Below are positions 24,281 through 33,122 of a stretch of 33,161 bases of DNA, piece after piece. Below the pieces are notes generated by a model that worked only from the letters and a program-made list of their open reading frames with translations, was not told where the DNA came from and made no database searches. The position numbers and the translations under genes were made by a program. Origin of the DNA: an uncultured Butyricicoccus sp. (GTDB lineage: Bacteria; Bacillota; Clostridia; Oscillospirales; Butyricicoccaceae); NCBI GenBank assembly GCA_910584935.1, contig CAJUDU010000023.1, positions 1 to 33,161 on the forward strand. The letters are read 5' to 3'. Each line of letters starts with the position of its first letter. Within the stretch, counting starts at the first letter, position 1.

Positions 24281-24324
24281 GTACTATTTTATTTGAAAGG
24301 TACTATCATAAAGGAAAGTATAGC

Positions 24325-24657
24325 ATGATAAAAAATTACATTGAAAATGCAGATTTTGAAAATACAGGTTTCCATTATACGCTTTCGCTTATCGCGGGCA
24401 AACACAAAATGGTTATCCTATATTGCCTTATGGAATTTCAGGTTGTCCGATTCAATGAGCTGAAACGGTATTTAAAAAACATATCAGATAAAACATTAAG
24501 CAATAATTTGAAGGAGTTGGAATCTGACCGGTTGATTTGCCGCAAAGAATATCCCCAGATACCGCCCAAAGTGGAATATCGTTTGAGCGACAGAGGTAAG
24601 TCTTTGATGGCGGTTTTGGATCAGCTTTGCATTTGGGGAGAGCACAACCGGGAATAG
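24325..24657 (+). CDS. HxlR-family transcriptional regulator
   Basis: Winged-helix DNA-binding protein of 110 residues. It has the family features FHYTLSLIAGKHKMVILYCL (~16-35), RFNELKRYLKNISDKTLSNN (~42-61), LKELESDRLI and the wing PQIPPKVEYRLSDRGK (~76-91). One cysteine lies in the wHTH entry helix (YC at ~33-34), another before the wing (ICRK, ~71-74), and a third near the C-terminus (LCIWGEH). A thiol-based redox sensor is possible but not shown. The ATG at 24325 follows AAAGGA by 9 nt. It is divergent from the flavoredoxin gene and followed by a strong terminator. Confidence 0.9.
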   Translation: MIKNYIENADFENTGFHYTLSLIAGKHKMVILYCLMEFQVVRFNELKRYLKNISDKTLSNNLKELESDRLICRKEYPQIPPKVEYRLSDRGKSLMAVLDQLCIWGEHNRE

Positions 24658-24692
24658 TTTTGCACAAAACCATGCTAAACTGACAGATACGC

Positions 24693-24724
24693 AAAAAGCA
24701 GGCGGGAAAAACCGCCTGCTTTTT
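24693..24724 (+). terminator. Strong intrinsic terminator of hxlR
   Basis: AAAAAGCAGGCGG pairs perfectly over 13 bp with CCGCCTGCTTTTT around a 6-nt loop. The T-run is part of the stem's 3' side. It isolates rpoBC from hxlR transcription. Confidence 0.92.
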
Positions 24725-24738
24725 ATGTAAAATGATTG

Positions 24739-24768
24739 TTGACTTTTTGTGAAAAAATATGGTATAAT
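24739..24768 (+). promoter_or_regulatory. Promoter of rpoBC
   Basis: TTGACT (24739-24744), an 18-nt spacer and TATAAT (24763-24768) with TG one base before the -10. Together with the terminator just upstream, it makes rpoBC an independent transcription unit starting near 24775. Confidence 0.8.
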
Positions 24769-24784
24769 AAATCGCTTATCGAAA

Positions 24785-24876
24785 TCAGCAGTTTCTGCTG
24801 ACAGCTAATTACATGATAGCATGATCCCACGGCAAATGCAAGGGGTATTCCTCTTGAAACTCGCAACCCCGCCGTG
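24785..24876 (+). promoter_or_regulatory. Structured 5' leader of rpoB
   Basis: The ~135-nt leader contains TCAGCAG/CTGCTGA (24785-24801, 3-nt loop). It also contains a larger fold in which CACGGC (24828-24833) pairs with GCCGTG (24871-24876) and GGGGT (24842-24846) with ACCCC (24866-24870), leaving an 8-nt bulge and a 19-nt loop. No T-run follows, so transcription termination is unlikely. RNA stability or translational control is conceivable. No known leader class is recognised. Confidence 0.45.
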
Positions 24877-24910
24877 TGTATCAGCATTGCGGAATCAGGA
24901 AAAAGGAGTG

Positions 24911-27900
24911 ATGGGTTCTACTATGATGGTGAAAGACGTACAGCATGGCAAAACAACCCGTAAAAGTTTTGCGCGCATCGACGAAATCCTTGAAATGCCC
25001 AACCTTATTGAAGTACAGAAAAAATCATACCAATGGTTTTTGACCGATGGGCTGCGCGAGGTGTTTGAAGATGTGGCCTCCATCAGCGATTATACCGGCA
25101 ATTTGGAATTGTCCTTCCTGGATTATGTGCTGGAAGATGAACCAAAATACAGCGTGGAAGAATGTAAGGCACGCGATGCAACGTATGCCTGTCCAATCAA
25201 AGTCCGGATGCGCCTGCACCATAAAGAAACCGGCGAAATCAAAGAACAGGAAATCTTTATGGGCGATTTCCCGCGTATGACTGATTCCGGTACGTTTATC
25301 ATCAATGGCGCGGAACGTGCTATTGTATCCCAGATTGTCCGTTCCCCTGGCGTTTATTATGGCAAGGAATATGATAAGACGGATAAGGCGATTTTGTCCG
25401 CCACGGTAATCCCATACCGCGGCGCCTGGCTGGAATATGAAACCGATGTCAATGATGTATTCTATGTTCGTATTGATAAAAACCGCAAAATCCCGATCAC
25501 TTCGTTTATCCGTGCGATCGGCGTGAAAACAGATGCCGAAATTTTGGAGATGTTTGGCGAGGATGACCGCATTTTGGCAACCTTGGACCGTGACCCGTCC
25601 AAAACCATTGAAGAAGCGTTAATCGAAATCTATAAGAAAATGCGCCCAGGTGAACCGCCTTCCATCGAATCGGCAACCAACCTGATGAACGCGATGTTTT
25701 TTGACCCACGGCGCTATGATATGTCCCATGTTGGGCGTTACAAATACAACAAAAAACTAAATATTGCTCGCCGCATTGCTGGACGGAAATTGGTAGATGC
25801 GGTTTCTGACCCACTGACCGGTGAAATCCTTGCCGAAGCGGGCGAAATCCTTACCCGTGATAAAGCGCGTGAGATTGCCTGCAAAGGCGTGCGCGGTGTG
25901 ACCATCTATTCCCATGAGGAAGACCATGCCCCGATTAAAGTGTTTGGCAATGGCATGGTGGATATTGATGACTTCCAGGATTATACTGGCTTTACCGCGG
26001 AAGAACTTGGCGTGAAAGAACGTGTCCGCTTTATTATTTTGAAGGAAATTATTGATTCCGGCGTTTCAGGCGATGCTTTGAAACAAGCCGTTCATGACCG
26101 GATGAGCGAACTCATCCCCAAAACCATTATTGTCGATGATATGCTGGCATCCATTTGTTACCTGCTCAATATCGGCAATGGTGTTGGCACGACGGATGAT
26201 ATTGACCATTTAGGCAACCGCCGTTTGCGCTGTGTGGGCGAATTGCTGCAAAACCAGTTCCGCATTGGCTTTTCCCGTATGGAACGTGTCATTCGGGAAC
26301 GTATGACCATTCAGGATTTGGATATTGTCACCCCACAGTCGCTTATTAACATCCGTCCGGTAACTGCCGCGATTAAGGAATTTTTCGGTTCCTCACCGCT
26401 GTCCCAGTTTATGGACCAGAATAACCCGCTGGCAGAGCTTACCCATAAACGCCGTTTGTCTGCCCTCGGCCCAGGCGGTTTGTCCCGTGACCGCGCTTCC
26501 ATGGAAGTGCGTGACGTGCATTATAGCCACTATGGCCGTATGTGCCCGATTGAAACCCCTGAAGGCCCGAACATTGGCCTGATTTCTTATCTGGCAACCT
26601 ATGCCCGTATTAATGATTTTGGCTTTATTGAAGCGCCTTACCGTATTATTGATAAGGAAACTGGGCGTGTGACCAATGAAGTGCAGTATATGACGGCCGA
26701 TATCGAGGATGAATATATTGTTTGTCAGGCAACCGAACCGCTGGATGAAAATGGCTGTCTGAAAAACTCGCGTGTTACCTGCCGTATGCGTGATGAATTT
26801 GTGGAAGTCGACCGCAAAGATGTCGACTTGATGGACGTTTCCCCGCGTATGATGGTTTCTGTCGCAACTGCGTTTATCCCGTTTTTGGAGCACGACGACG
26901 CAAACCGTGCGCTGATGGGTGCGAATATGCAGCGCCAGGCAGTGCCGCTGCTCAAAACAGAAGCCCCAATCGTTGCAACTGGCATGGAATATAAAGCTGC
27001 GGTTGACTCCGGTATTATTCCGCTGGCAGAAGCAGATGGCGTTGTCACCCGTGCAACTGCCCGTGATGTAACGGTCATGTATGAAGGCGGGCAGGAAAAA
27101 ACTTATCATCTGACCAAATTCCTGCGTTCCAACCAATCCACTTGTATCAATATGCGCCCGATTGTCAGCCTTGGCGAGCGCGTCCATAAAGGCGATGTGC
27201 TGGCAGATGGCCCATCAACCGATAAAGGCGAAATTGCTCTTGGCAAAAATGCCCTCATCGGCTTTATGACCTGGGAAGGCTATAACTACGAGGACGCGGT
27301 TTTGCTGAATGAACGTCTGGTGCGCGATGATATTTATACTTCCATTCATATCGAGGAATATGAATCCGAATCCCGTGACACCAAGCTTGGCCCCGAAGAA
27401 ATTACCCGTGATGTGCCTAATGTCGGCGAAGATGCCCTGCGTGATTTGGATGAACGCGGCATTATCCGCGTTGGCGCGGAAGTCCATGCCGGGGATATCC
27501 TGGTAGGCAAGGTGACGCCAAAGGGTGAAACCGAACTGACCGCCGAAGAACGTCTGCTGCGTGCGATTTTCGGTGAAAAGGCTCGCGAAGTACGTGATAC
27601 CTCGCTGCGTGCCCCACATGGCGAATCAGGTACAGTAGTCGATGTTAAAGTGTTTACCCGTGAAAATGGCGATGAACTCAGCCCTGGCGTGAATATGGTT
27701 GTACGTGTTTATATTGCCCAGAAACGTAAGATTTCTGTCGGCGATAAAATGGCGGGCCGTCATGGCAATAAGGGTGTTGTATCCCGTATCCTGCCACAGG
27801 AAGATATGCCGTTCCTTGCCGATGGCACCCCGTTGGATATCGTGCTTAATCCGCTTGGCGTGCCGTCCCGTATGAATATCGGGCAGGTATTGGAAGTTCA

Positions 27901-28663
27901 TTTGGGCTTTGCCGCCAAAAAACTTGGCTGGAAAATTGAAACCCCTGTCTTTGACGGCGCAACGCTGGATGATATCAAAGATACGCTGGTAGAAGCTGGC
28001 GTTTCCCCGGATGGCAAAAGCATCCTATATGATGGACGCACCGGTGAAAAATTTGATAACCCGGTAACCGTTGGCTATATGTATTATCTCAAGCTGCACC
28101 ATCTGGTTGATGATAAAATCCACGCTCGTTCTACTGGTCCTTATTCGCTTGTCACTCAGCAGCCGCTTGGCGGCAAGGCACAGTTTGGCGGCCAGCGTTT
28201 TGGTGAAATGGAAGTTTGGGCGTTGGAAGCTTATGGCGCGGCTTATACCCTCCAGGAAATCCTGACGGTAAAATCCGACGATATTGTTGGGCGCGTTAAA
28301 ACGTATGAAGCCATTGTCAAAGGGCATAATGTGCCACAGCCAGGCGTGCCGGAATCCTTTAAGGTACTTGTCAAGGAACTCCAGTCGCTTGGTTTGGATA
28401 TCAAGGTGCTGGATGAAAATATGCAGGTCATTGAACTTTCGGAAGATGATGATGACGATGATGTTGGGCGTCCGCTGGCAGAAGCCCCAGCCGTTGGCAC
28501 CGACGCGGAATTTGAAGCAGCTGGTTATGGCATCAATGACGCGGAAGATGGCGATACCGACCTCAATGCCTTTGAAGATGATGAAAATGAAGGCGATGAA
28601 TCTGCCGCCGATGATATATTCGCCGATGAAGACAACTATGGCGACGGCGATTTTGACCTGTAA
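24911..28663 (+). CDS. rpoB: DNA-directed RNA polymerase subunit beta
   Basis: Catalytic beta subunit of RNA polymerase, ~1250 residues. The rifampicin-binding region (nt ~26385-26480) reads PLSQFMDQNNPLAEL, then THKRRLSALGPGG, with the classic Asp516, His526 and Ser531 equivalents unchanged, so no target resistance is seen. YSHYGRMCPIETPEGPN, KMAGRHGNKGVVSRILP and the C-terminal GGQRFGEMEVWALEAYGAA are intact. After the conserved clamp end the protein carries a ~75-residue, very Asp/Glu-rich tail (six Asp in a row, then mixed acidic repeats). The start is uncertain: AAGGAG is 2 nt before the ATG at 24911 and 14 nt before the ATG at 24923; homologues begin near MVKDVQHGKT. rpoC follows after 15 nt. 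Confidence 0.97.
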   Translation: MGSTMMVKDVQHGKTTRKSFARIDEILEMPNLIEVQKKSYQWFLTDGLREVFEDVASISDYTGNLELSFLDYVLEDEPKYSVEECKARDATYACPIKVRMRLHHKETGEIKEQEIFMGDFPRMTDSGTFIINGAERAIVSQIVRSPGVYYGKEYDKTDKAILSATVIPYRGAWLEYETDVNDVFYVRIDKNRKIPITSFIRAIGVKTDAEILEMFGEDDRILATLDRDPSKTIEEALIEIYKKMRPGEPPSIESATNLMNAMFFDPRRYDMSHVGRYKYNKKLNIARRIAGRKLVDAVSDPLTGEILAEAGEILTRDKAREIACKGVRGVTIYSHEEDHAPIKVFGNGMVDIDDFQDYTGFTAEELGVKERVRFIILKEIIDSGVSGDALKQAVHDRMSELIPKTIIVDDMLASICYLLNIGNGVGTTDDIDHLGNRRLRCVGELLQNQFRIGFSRMERVIRERMTIQDLDIVTPQSLINIRPVTAAIKEFFGSSPLSQFMDQNNPLAELTHKRRLSALGPGGLSRDRASMEVRDVHYSHYGRMCPIETPEGPNIGLISYLATYARINDFGFIEAPYRIIDKETGRVTNEVQYMTADIEDEYIVCQATEPLDENGCLKNSRVTCRMRDEFVEVDRKDVDLMDVSPRMMVSVATAFIPFLEHDDANRALMGANMQRQAVPLLKTEAPIVATGMEYKAAVDSGIIPLAEADGVVTRATARDVTVMYEGGQEKTYHLTKFLRSNQSTCINMRPIVSLGERVHKGDVLADGPSTDKGEIALGKNALIGFMTWEGYNYEDAVLLNERLVRDDIYTSIHIEEYESESRDTKLGPEEITRDVPNVGEDALRDLDERGIIRVGAEVHAGDILVGKVTPKGETELTAEERLLRAIFGEKAREVRDTSLRAPHGESGTVVDVKVFTRENGDELSPGVNMVVRVYIAQKRKISVGDKMAGRHGNKGVVSRILPQEDMPFLADGTPLDIVLNPLGVPSRMNIGQVLEVHLGFAAKKLGWKIETPVFDGATLDDIKDTLVEAGVSPDGKSILYDGRTGEKFDNPVTVGYMYYLKLHHLVDDKIHARSTGPYSLVTQQPLGGKAQFGGQRFGEMEVWALEAYGAAYTLQEILTVKSDDIVGRVKTYEAIVKGHNVPQPGVPESFKVLVKELQSLGLDIKVLDENMQVIELSEDDDDDDVGRPLAEAPAVGTDAEFEAAGYGINDAEDGDTDLNAFEDDENEGDESAADDIFADEDNYGDGDFDL

Positions 28664-28678
28664 GGGGGAATGCAATCT

Positions 28679-31600
28679 ATGGGATATAATATGTTTAATG
28701 CCATTAAAATCGGGCTTGCATCGCCCGACCTCATTCGTGAATGGTCTTATGGTGAGGTCAAAAAACCCGAAACCATCAATTACCGCACGCTGAAACCCGA
28801 AAAAGATGGGCTTTTCTGTGAACGCATTTTTGGGCCGACTAAGGACTGGGAATGCCATTGCGGTAAATATAAAAAAGTCCGCTATAAAGGGAAAATTTGT
28901 GACAAATGCGGCGTTGAAGTCACACGCGCCAAGGTGCGCCGTGAACGCATGGGGCATATCGAACTAGCTGCCCCAGTATCCCACATCTGGTATTTTAAAG
29001 GCATCCCATCCCGCATGGGGCTAATTTTGGATTTATCTCCGCGTGTGTTGGAAAAAGTCCTTTATTTCGCCGCCTATATTGTTATTGATCCAGGCGATAC
29101 CCCGCTGATTAAAAAACAAATTCTTTCGGAAATCGAATACCGCGATATGCGCGAAAAATATGAAGATGATTTCCAGGCGGATATGGGTGCAGAAGCCATT
29201 CAGGCTTTGTTGCGCGATATTGATTTGGAAAAGCTGTCTGCTGAACTGCGCGCTGAACTGAAAGACGCTTCCGGGCAAAAGCGGATGCGCATTATTAAGC
29301 GGCTGGAAGTGGTGGAGTCCTTCCGCATTTCCGGTAACAAACCGGAATGGATGATTATGGACGCTGTGCCGGTCATCCCACCGGAAATCCGCCCAATGGT
29401 ACAGCTTGATGGCGGCCGTTTCGCCACCAGCGATCTCAACGACCTTTACCGCCGCGTGATTAACCGCAACAACCGACTCAAACGCCTGCTGGAGCTTGGC
29501 GCGCCGGATATCATTGTCCGCAATGAAAAGCGGATGCTGCAAGAAGCAGTTGACGCACTCATTGATAATGGCAGGCGTGGGCGCCCGGTTACAGGCCCCA
29601 ACAACCGTGCATTAAAGAGCCTTTCGGATATGCTCAAGGGCAAACAAGGACGTTTCCGTCAGAATCTGCTGGGCAAACGTGTCGACTATTCCGGACGTTC
29701 GGTTATCGTTGTCGGTCCTGACCTGAAAATTTATCAGTGCGGCTTGCCAAAGGAAATGGCGCTGGAACTCTTTAAACCATTTATTATGAAACGCCTGGTC
29801 GAAGATGGATTGGCATCCAATATTAAATCCGCGAAAAAGATGGTGGAACGCGCTAAAACCGAAGTCTGGGATGTGCTGGCAGAAATCATCAAGGGACACC
29901 CAGTAATGCTGAACCGTGCGCCAACGCTGCACCGCCTTGGTATTCAGGCATTTGAACCAGTGCTGGTAGAAGGGCGTGCTATCCGGCTGCATCCGCTGGT
30001 ATGTACCGCGTTTAACGCCGACTTTGACGGCGACCAGATGGCAGTCCATGTACCGTTGTCCGCTGAAGCGCAGGCAGAAGCCCGTCTGCTTATGCTGTCC
30101 GCCAACAACCTGCTCAAACCCCAGGACGGCAAACCAGTTACTGTGCCGTCACAGGATATGGTGCTTGGCTCTTATTATCTGACCATTGACCGCGATACCG
30201 AACCGGGCAGCGGCAAGGTATTTTCCTCGCCGGATGAAGCACTAATGGCATATGACCAGGGTGTTGTCGGTATCCATGCGCCAATCAAGGTGCGTATAAA
30301 GAAAAATATCCATGGCAGGGTGATTTCCCGGCTGGTGGACGCTACCCCAGGGCGTTTGATTTTCAATGAACGCATCCCGCAGGATTTGGGTTTTGTTACC
30401 CGTGACGAAGAACATCTGCTTGATTTAGAGATTATGTTCACTTGCGGTAAAAAAGAACTCGGCAAAATCATTGACCGTTGCATTCGGGTGCATGATTTCA
30501 ACAAAACTGCCGAAGTGCTGGACTCTATCAAGGCAATGGGCTATAAATATTCTACACAAGGCGCGCTGACTGTTGCTGTGGCAGATATGTTGGTGCCGGA
30601 TGAAAAACAAAGTCTTGTGCATGAATCCGAACAGAAAGTCGCTCAGATTGACCGCAAATTCAAACGTGGCTTTATCACCGATGATGAACGTTACCGCTTG
30701 GTCGTAAAAGAATGGGAAGATACCACCAAAAAGGTAACAGGCAAGCTGCAGGAAAACATGAAAGCCGAACGGTATAACCCCATCCATATGATGGCGGATT
30801 CTGGTGCCCGCGGCAGCATCAACCAGATTCGCCAGCTTGCTGGTATGCGCGGCTTGATGGCGTCTACATCGGGTAAAACCATTGAAATCCCGATTAAATC
30901 CAACTTCCGTGAAGGGCTTTCGGTACTTGAATACTTTATCTCTGCCCGCGGCGCCCGCAAGGGGCTTGCCGATACCGCGCTGCGTACCGCTGACTCTGGT
31001 TATCTGACCCGCCGTTTGGTTGACGTTTCACAGGATGTTATCATCCGTGAGGAAGACTGCGGCGCAACCAAAGGCATTTGGGTGGAAGATATCCGCGAAG
31101 GCAACCAGATTATTGAACCATTCCGCGAACGTCTGCTTGGACGTTATCCAGTGGATGATGTTTATCATCCGGAAACCGGTGAACTGCTGGTTTCTCGGAA
31201 TACCATGATGAAAGATGCCGAAGCGGATTTGATTGTTGCGGCTGGCATTGAAAAATTACAGCTGCGTTCGGTACTGGAATGCCGTGCGCGCAAGGGTGTT
31301 TGTGCTCACTGCTATGGCATGAACCTTGCCGCTGGCACACCTTGCGGCATGGGTGAAGCGGTTGGTATTATTGCGGCGCAGTCTATCGGCGAACCTGGCA
31401 CACAGCTTACCATGCGTACATTCCATACCGGCGGCGTTGCTGGTTCGGATATCACACAAGGTTTGCCTCGTGTCGAGGAATTGTTTGAAGCACGCAAACC
31501 CAAAAAGGTCGCAACTCTTGCGGAAATCCCTGGCGTGGTATCCATCGAGGAATCCAAACGTACAACCCTGAAAACTGTCAATATCACCAACCCCGAAAAT

Positions 31601-32209
31601 GGCGATATCCGGTCGTATCAGCTTGCTTCTTCTTCCGGCATCCGCGTGGAGGATGGGCAGACTGTCGTTCAGGGCGAACAGCTCAACGAGGGCGCGCTCA
31701 GTCCACATGATATCCTACGCATTTTGGACCCACGTGCGGTGCATGATTATGAAATTAAGGAAGTCCAAAAGGTTTACCGTCAGCAAGGTGTTGATATCAA
31801 TGACAAGCATATTGAAGTCATTGTCCGCCAGATGATGCGCAAGGTAAAAGTAGAGGATGCAGGTGACGCAGCTGTACTGCCGGGTTCTGTCATTGATCTG
31901 CTGGAATTTGAGGATTACAACAACGAAGTGCAAAAACGCATTGACGCGGGCGAAACCGAACTGCGGCTTGCAACGTGCAGCCCAACCCTGATGGGTATCA
32001 CGAAGGCTTCCCTAGCAACTGAATCCTTCCTGTCAGCGGCATCGTTCCAGGAAACCACCCGTGTGTTGACTGATGCAGCTATTAAGGGCAAGATTGACCC
32101 GCTGCTTGGGCTGAAAGAAAATGTAATTATCGGCAAGTTGATTCCGGCTGGTTCCGGTATGCAGGAATACCGCAGCGGTCATTATGAACAGACCATTAAT
32201 TTAGATTAA
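28679..32209 (+). CDS. rpoC: DNA-directed RNA polymerase subunit beta'
   Basis: Beta' subunit, 1176 residues. The N-terminal zinc ribbon has Cys59, 61, 74 and 77 (CHCGK, CDKCG). The Mg2+-binding active-site motif NADFDGDQ is at 446-453. The second zinc site includes Cys868, 875 and 878 (CRARKGVCAHC) with a cysteine near 794. The trigger-loop region reads QSIGEPGTQLTMRTFHTGG. No large lineage-specific insertion is evident. The ATG at 28679 was chosen because AGGGGG is 10 nt upstream; the ATG at 28670 is only 1 nt from that site. An intrinsic terminator follows, so the unit ends here and the usual rpsL-rpsG-fusA genes are not attached. Confidence 0.97.
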   Translation: MGYNMFNAIKIGLASPDLIREWSYGEVKKPETINYRTLKPEKDGLFCERIFGPTKDWECHCGKYKKVRYKGKICDKCGVEVTRAKVRRERMGHIELAAPVSHIWYFKGIPSRMGLILDLSPRVLEKVLYFAAYIVIDPGDTPLIKKQILSEIEYRDMREKYEDDFQADMGAEAIQALLRDIDLEKLSAELRAELKDASGQKRMRIIKRLEVVESFRISGNKPEWMIMDAVPVIPPEIRPMVQLDGGRFATSDLNDLYRRVINRNNRLKRLLELGAPDIIVRNEKRMLQEAVDALIDNGRRGRPVTGPNNRALKSLSDMLKGKQGRFRQNLLGKRVDYSGRSVIVVGPDLKIYQCGLPKEMALELFKPFIMKRLVEDGLASNIKSAKKMVERAKTEVWDVLAEIIKGHPVMLNRAPTLHRLGIQAFEPVLVEGRAIRLHPLVCTAFNADFDGDQMAVHVPLSAEAQAEARLLMLSANNLLKPQDGKPVTVPSQDMVLGSYYLTIDRDTEPGSGKVFSSPDEALMAYDQGVVGIHAPIKVRIKKNIHGRVISRLVDATPGRLIFNERIPQDLGFVTRDEEHLLDLEIMFTCGKKELGKIIDRCIRVHDFNKTAEVLDSIKAMGYKYSTQGALTVAVADMLVPDEKQSLVHESEQKVAQIDRKFKRGFITDDERYRLVVKEWEDTTKKVTGKLQENMKAERYNPIHMMADSGARGSINQIRQLAGMRGLMASTSGKTIEIPIKSNFREGLSVLEYFISARGARKGLADTALRTADSGYLTRRLVDVSQDVIIREEDCGATKGIWVEDIREGNQIIEPFRERLLGRYPVDDVYHPETGELLVSRNTMMKDAEADLIVAAGIEKLQLRSVLECRARKGVCAHCYGMNLAAGTPCGMGEAVGIIAAQSIGEPGTQLTMRTFHTGGVAGSDITQGLPRVEELFEARKPKKVATLAEIPGVVSIEESKRTTLKTVNITNPENGDIRSYQLASSSGIRVEDGQTVVQGEQLNEGALSPHDILRILDPRAVHDYEIKEVQKVYRQQGVDINDKHIEVIVRQMMRKVKVEDAGDAAVLPGSVIDLLEFEDYNNEVQKRIDAGETELRLATCSPTLMGITKASLATESFLSAASFQETTRVLTDAAIKGKIDPLLGLKENVIIGKLIPAGSGMQEYRSGHYEQTINLD

Positions 32210-32227
32210 TCCGTTTATCCCCAAAAC

Positions 32228-32265
32228 AAAACAGGGCGCAGCGCTGATGCTGTGCCCTGTTTTTT
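32228..32265 (+). terminator. Intrinsic terminator of rpoBC
   Basis: AAAACAGGGC pairs with GCCCTGTTTT (10 bp), with a further small GCAG/CTGT pairing inside, followed by a T-run. It lies ~20 nt after the rpoC stop. Confidence 0.92.
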
Positions 32266-32326
32266 GGTGCAATTCTTTAAAATGTTAAAATAACTTGCCT
32301 TATCATGCAATATGCTAAATTATACC

Positions 32327-32355
32327 TTGCATTGCCGTCATATTTCAGGTATAAT
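32327..32355 (+). promoter_or_regulatory. Promoter of the AGCS symporter gene
   Basis: TTGCAT (32327-32332), 17-nt spacer, TATAAT (32350-32355). Start near 32362 gives a ~100-nt leader that contains a terminator-like hairpin. Confidence 0.7.
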
Positions 32356-32381
32356 TGCTATGGTATACTTGCGGTTTGAGG

Positions 32382-32429
32382 GCAGGGACGCTCTGTTTTT
32401 GATAAAATAGGCGCAGTCCTGCTTTTTTT
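32382..32429 (+). terminator. Terminator-like hairpin in the leader of the AGCS gene
   Basis: GCAGGGAC (32382-32389) pairs with GTCCTGC (32416-32422) with one bulged G, extendable inward by GC/GC with a bulged A. Seven T follow directly (32423-32429). It lies between the promoter and the start codon at 32466, so it can act only on this gene. The loop is long (~24-26 nt). Attenuation is likely; the signal is unknown, and no known riboswitch class fits the ~60-nt leader upstream. Confidence 0.6.
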
Positions 32430-32465
32430 ATTCGCAAAATGAAACAGAAGGGAAGAAACAATTCA

Positions 32466-33122
32466 ATGCAAGCAGTTGTAAAATTCATCAATGATTTGGA
32501 TGATGCAATCTGGGGGCTGCCAATGATTGTACTGTTATTCGGTACACATTTGTTCATGACCCTGCGGACCGGTTTCATCCAGAGGAAAACCTTCACTGGC
32601 ATTAAATTATCCGTGACCAAAGACCCGGATTCACCGGGGGAAGTCAGCCAGTTCCAAGCACTTACCACAGCGTTAGCCTCTACCATTGGTACCGGTAATA
32701 TTGTCGGTGTAGGCACAGCGGTTTATCTTGGCGGGCCAGGGGCAATTTTATGGTGCTGGCTGACCGGTGTATTTGGCATTGCAACAAAATATGCCGAATC
32801 ACTGATTGCGGTCAAATACCGTGTGCAGACCAAAGATGGGCGTATGCAGGGGGGCGCGATGTATGCGCTGGAACGTGGCTTAAAATGGAAAAGTTTTGGC
32901 AAAATGATGGCAATTATTTTTGCGGCATTTGCACTTTTGGCATCCTTTGGCATCGGCTGCGGCACCCAAATCAATGCCATTGCTGAAATTATTGAAAGCA
33001 ATGTGCCAATTGCTGTCCCGCGCATTGCAGTCGGCGTTTTTTTTGGGCTGATTACTGCAATTGTTATTATTGGCGGCATCAAATCCATTGCAACCGTCTG
33101 TGAAAAGTTAGGGAACCACTGA
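32466..33122 (+). CDS. AGCS-family sodium:amino-acid (alanine/glycine) symporter, 3'-truncated
   Basis: Na+-coupled uptake of alanine or glycine. Only about 214 native residues are present of the usual ~450-480. The family signature ALASTIGTGNIVGVGTAVYL, followed by GGPGAILWCWLTGVFGIATKYAE, is intact, and hydrophobic helices continue to ~residue 210 (AVGVFFGLITAIVIIGGI). After KSIATVCEKL the frame enters the mobile-element end and stops (GNH, TGA). The start at 32466 follows AAGGGAAG by ~10 nt; the earlier ATG at 32439 has no ribosome site. The gene is almost certainly non-functional unless the window edge is an assembly artefact. The leader has a terminator-like hairpin. Confidence 0.88.
   Translation: MQAVVKFINDLDDAIWGLPMIVLLFGTHLFMTLRTGFIQRKTFTGIKLSVTKDPDSPGEVSQFQALTTALASTIGTGNIVGVGTAVYLGGPGAILWCWLTGVFGIATKYAESLIAVKYRVQTKDGRMQGGAMYALERGLKWKSFGKMMAIIFAAFALLASFGIGCGTQINAIAEIIESNVPIAVPRIAVGVFFGLITAIVIIGGIKSIATVCEKLGNH

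Larger units (their letters stand above)
24217..24306. promoter_or_regulatory. Candidate HxlR operator cluster in the divergent gap
   Basis: Three GTACT-type motifs stand in the intergenic region: GTACTTG (24217-24223), its inverted match CAAGTAC (24278-24284, inside the palindrome AGTACT at 24280-24285), and GGTACTAT (24299-24306), a direct repeat of GTACTAT at 24281-24287. They bracket both divergent promoters, and the middle one touches the -35 of the flavoredoxin promoter. TACT/AGTA half-sites are known for HxlR-family regulators such as YodB; binding here is inferred. Confidence 0.5.

Noticed and set aside
26385..26480. Rifampicin-resistance mutation in rpoB
   Set aside because: The common resistance positions (Asp516, His526, Ser531 equivalents) have the sensitive residues; the Pro in place of Gln510 is a lineage difference of unknown effect.
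24000..32209. Long antisense frames across rpoB, rpoC and the other large genes
   Set aside because: They mirror codon structure of the true genes, lack ribosome sites and resemble no protein family.
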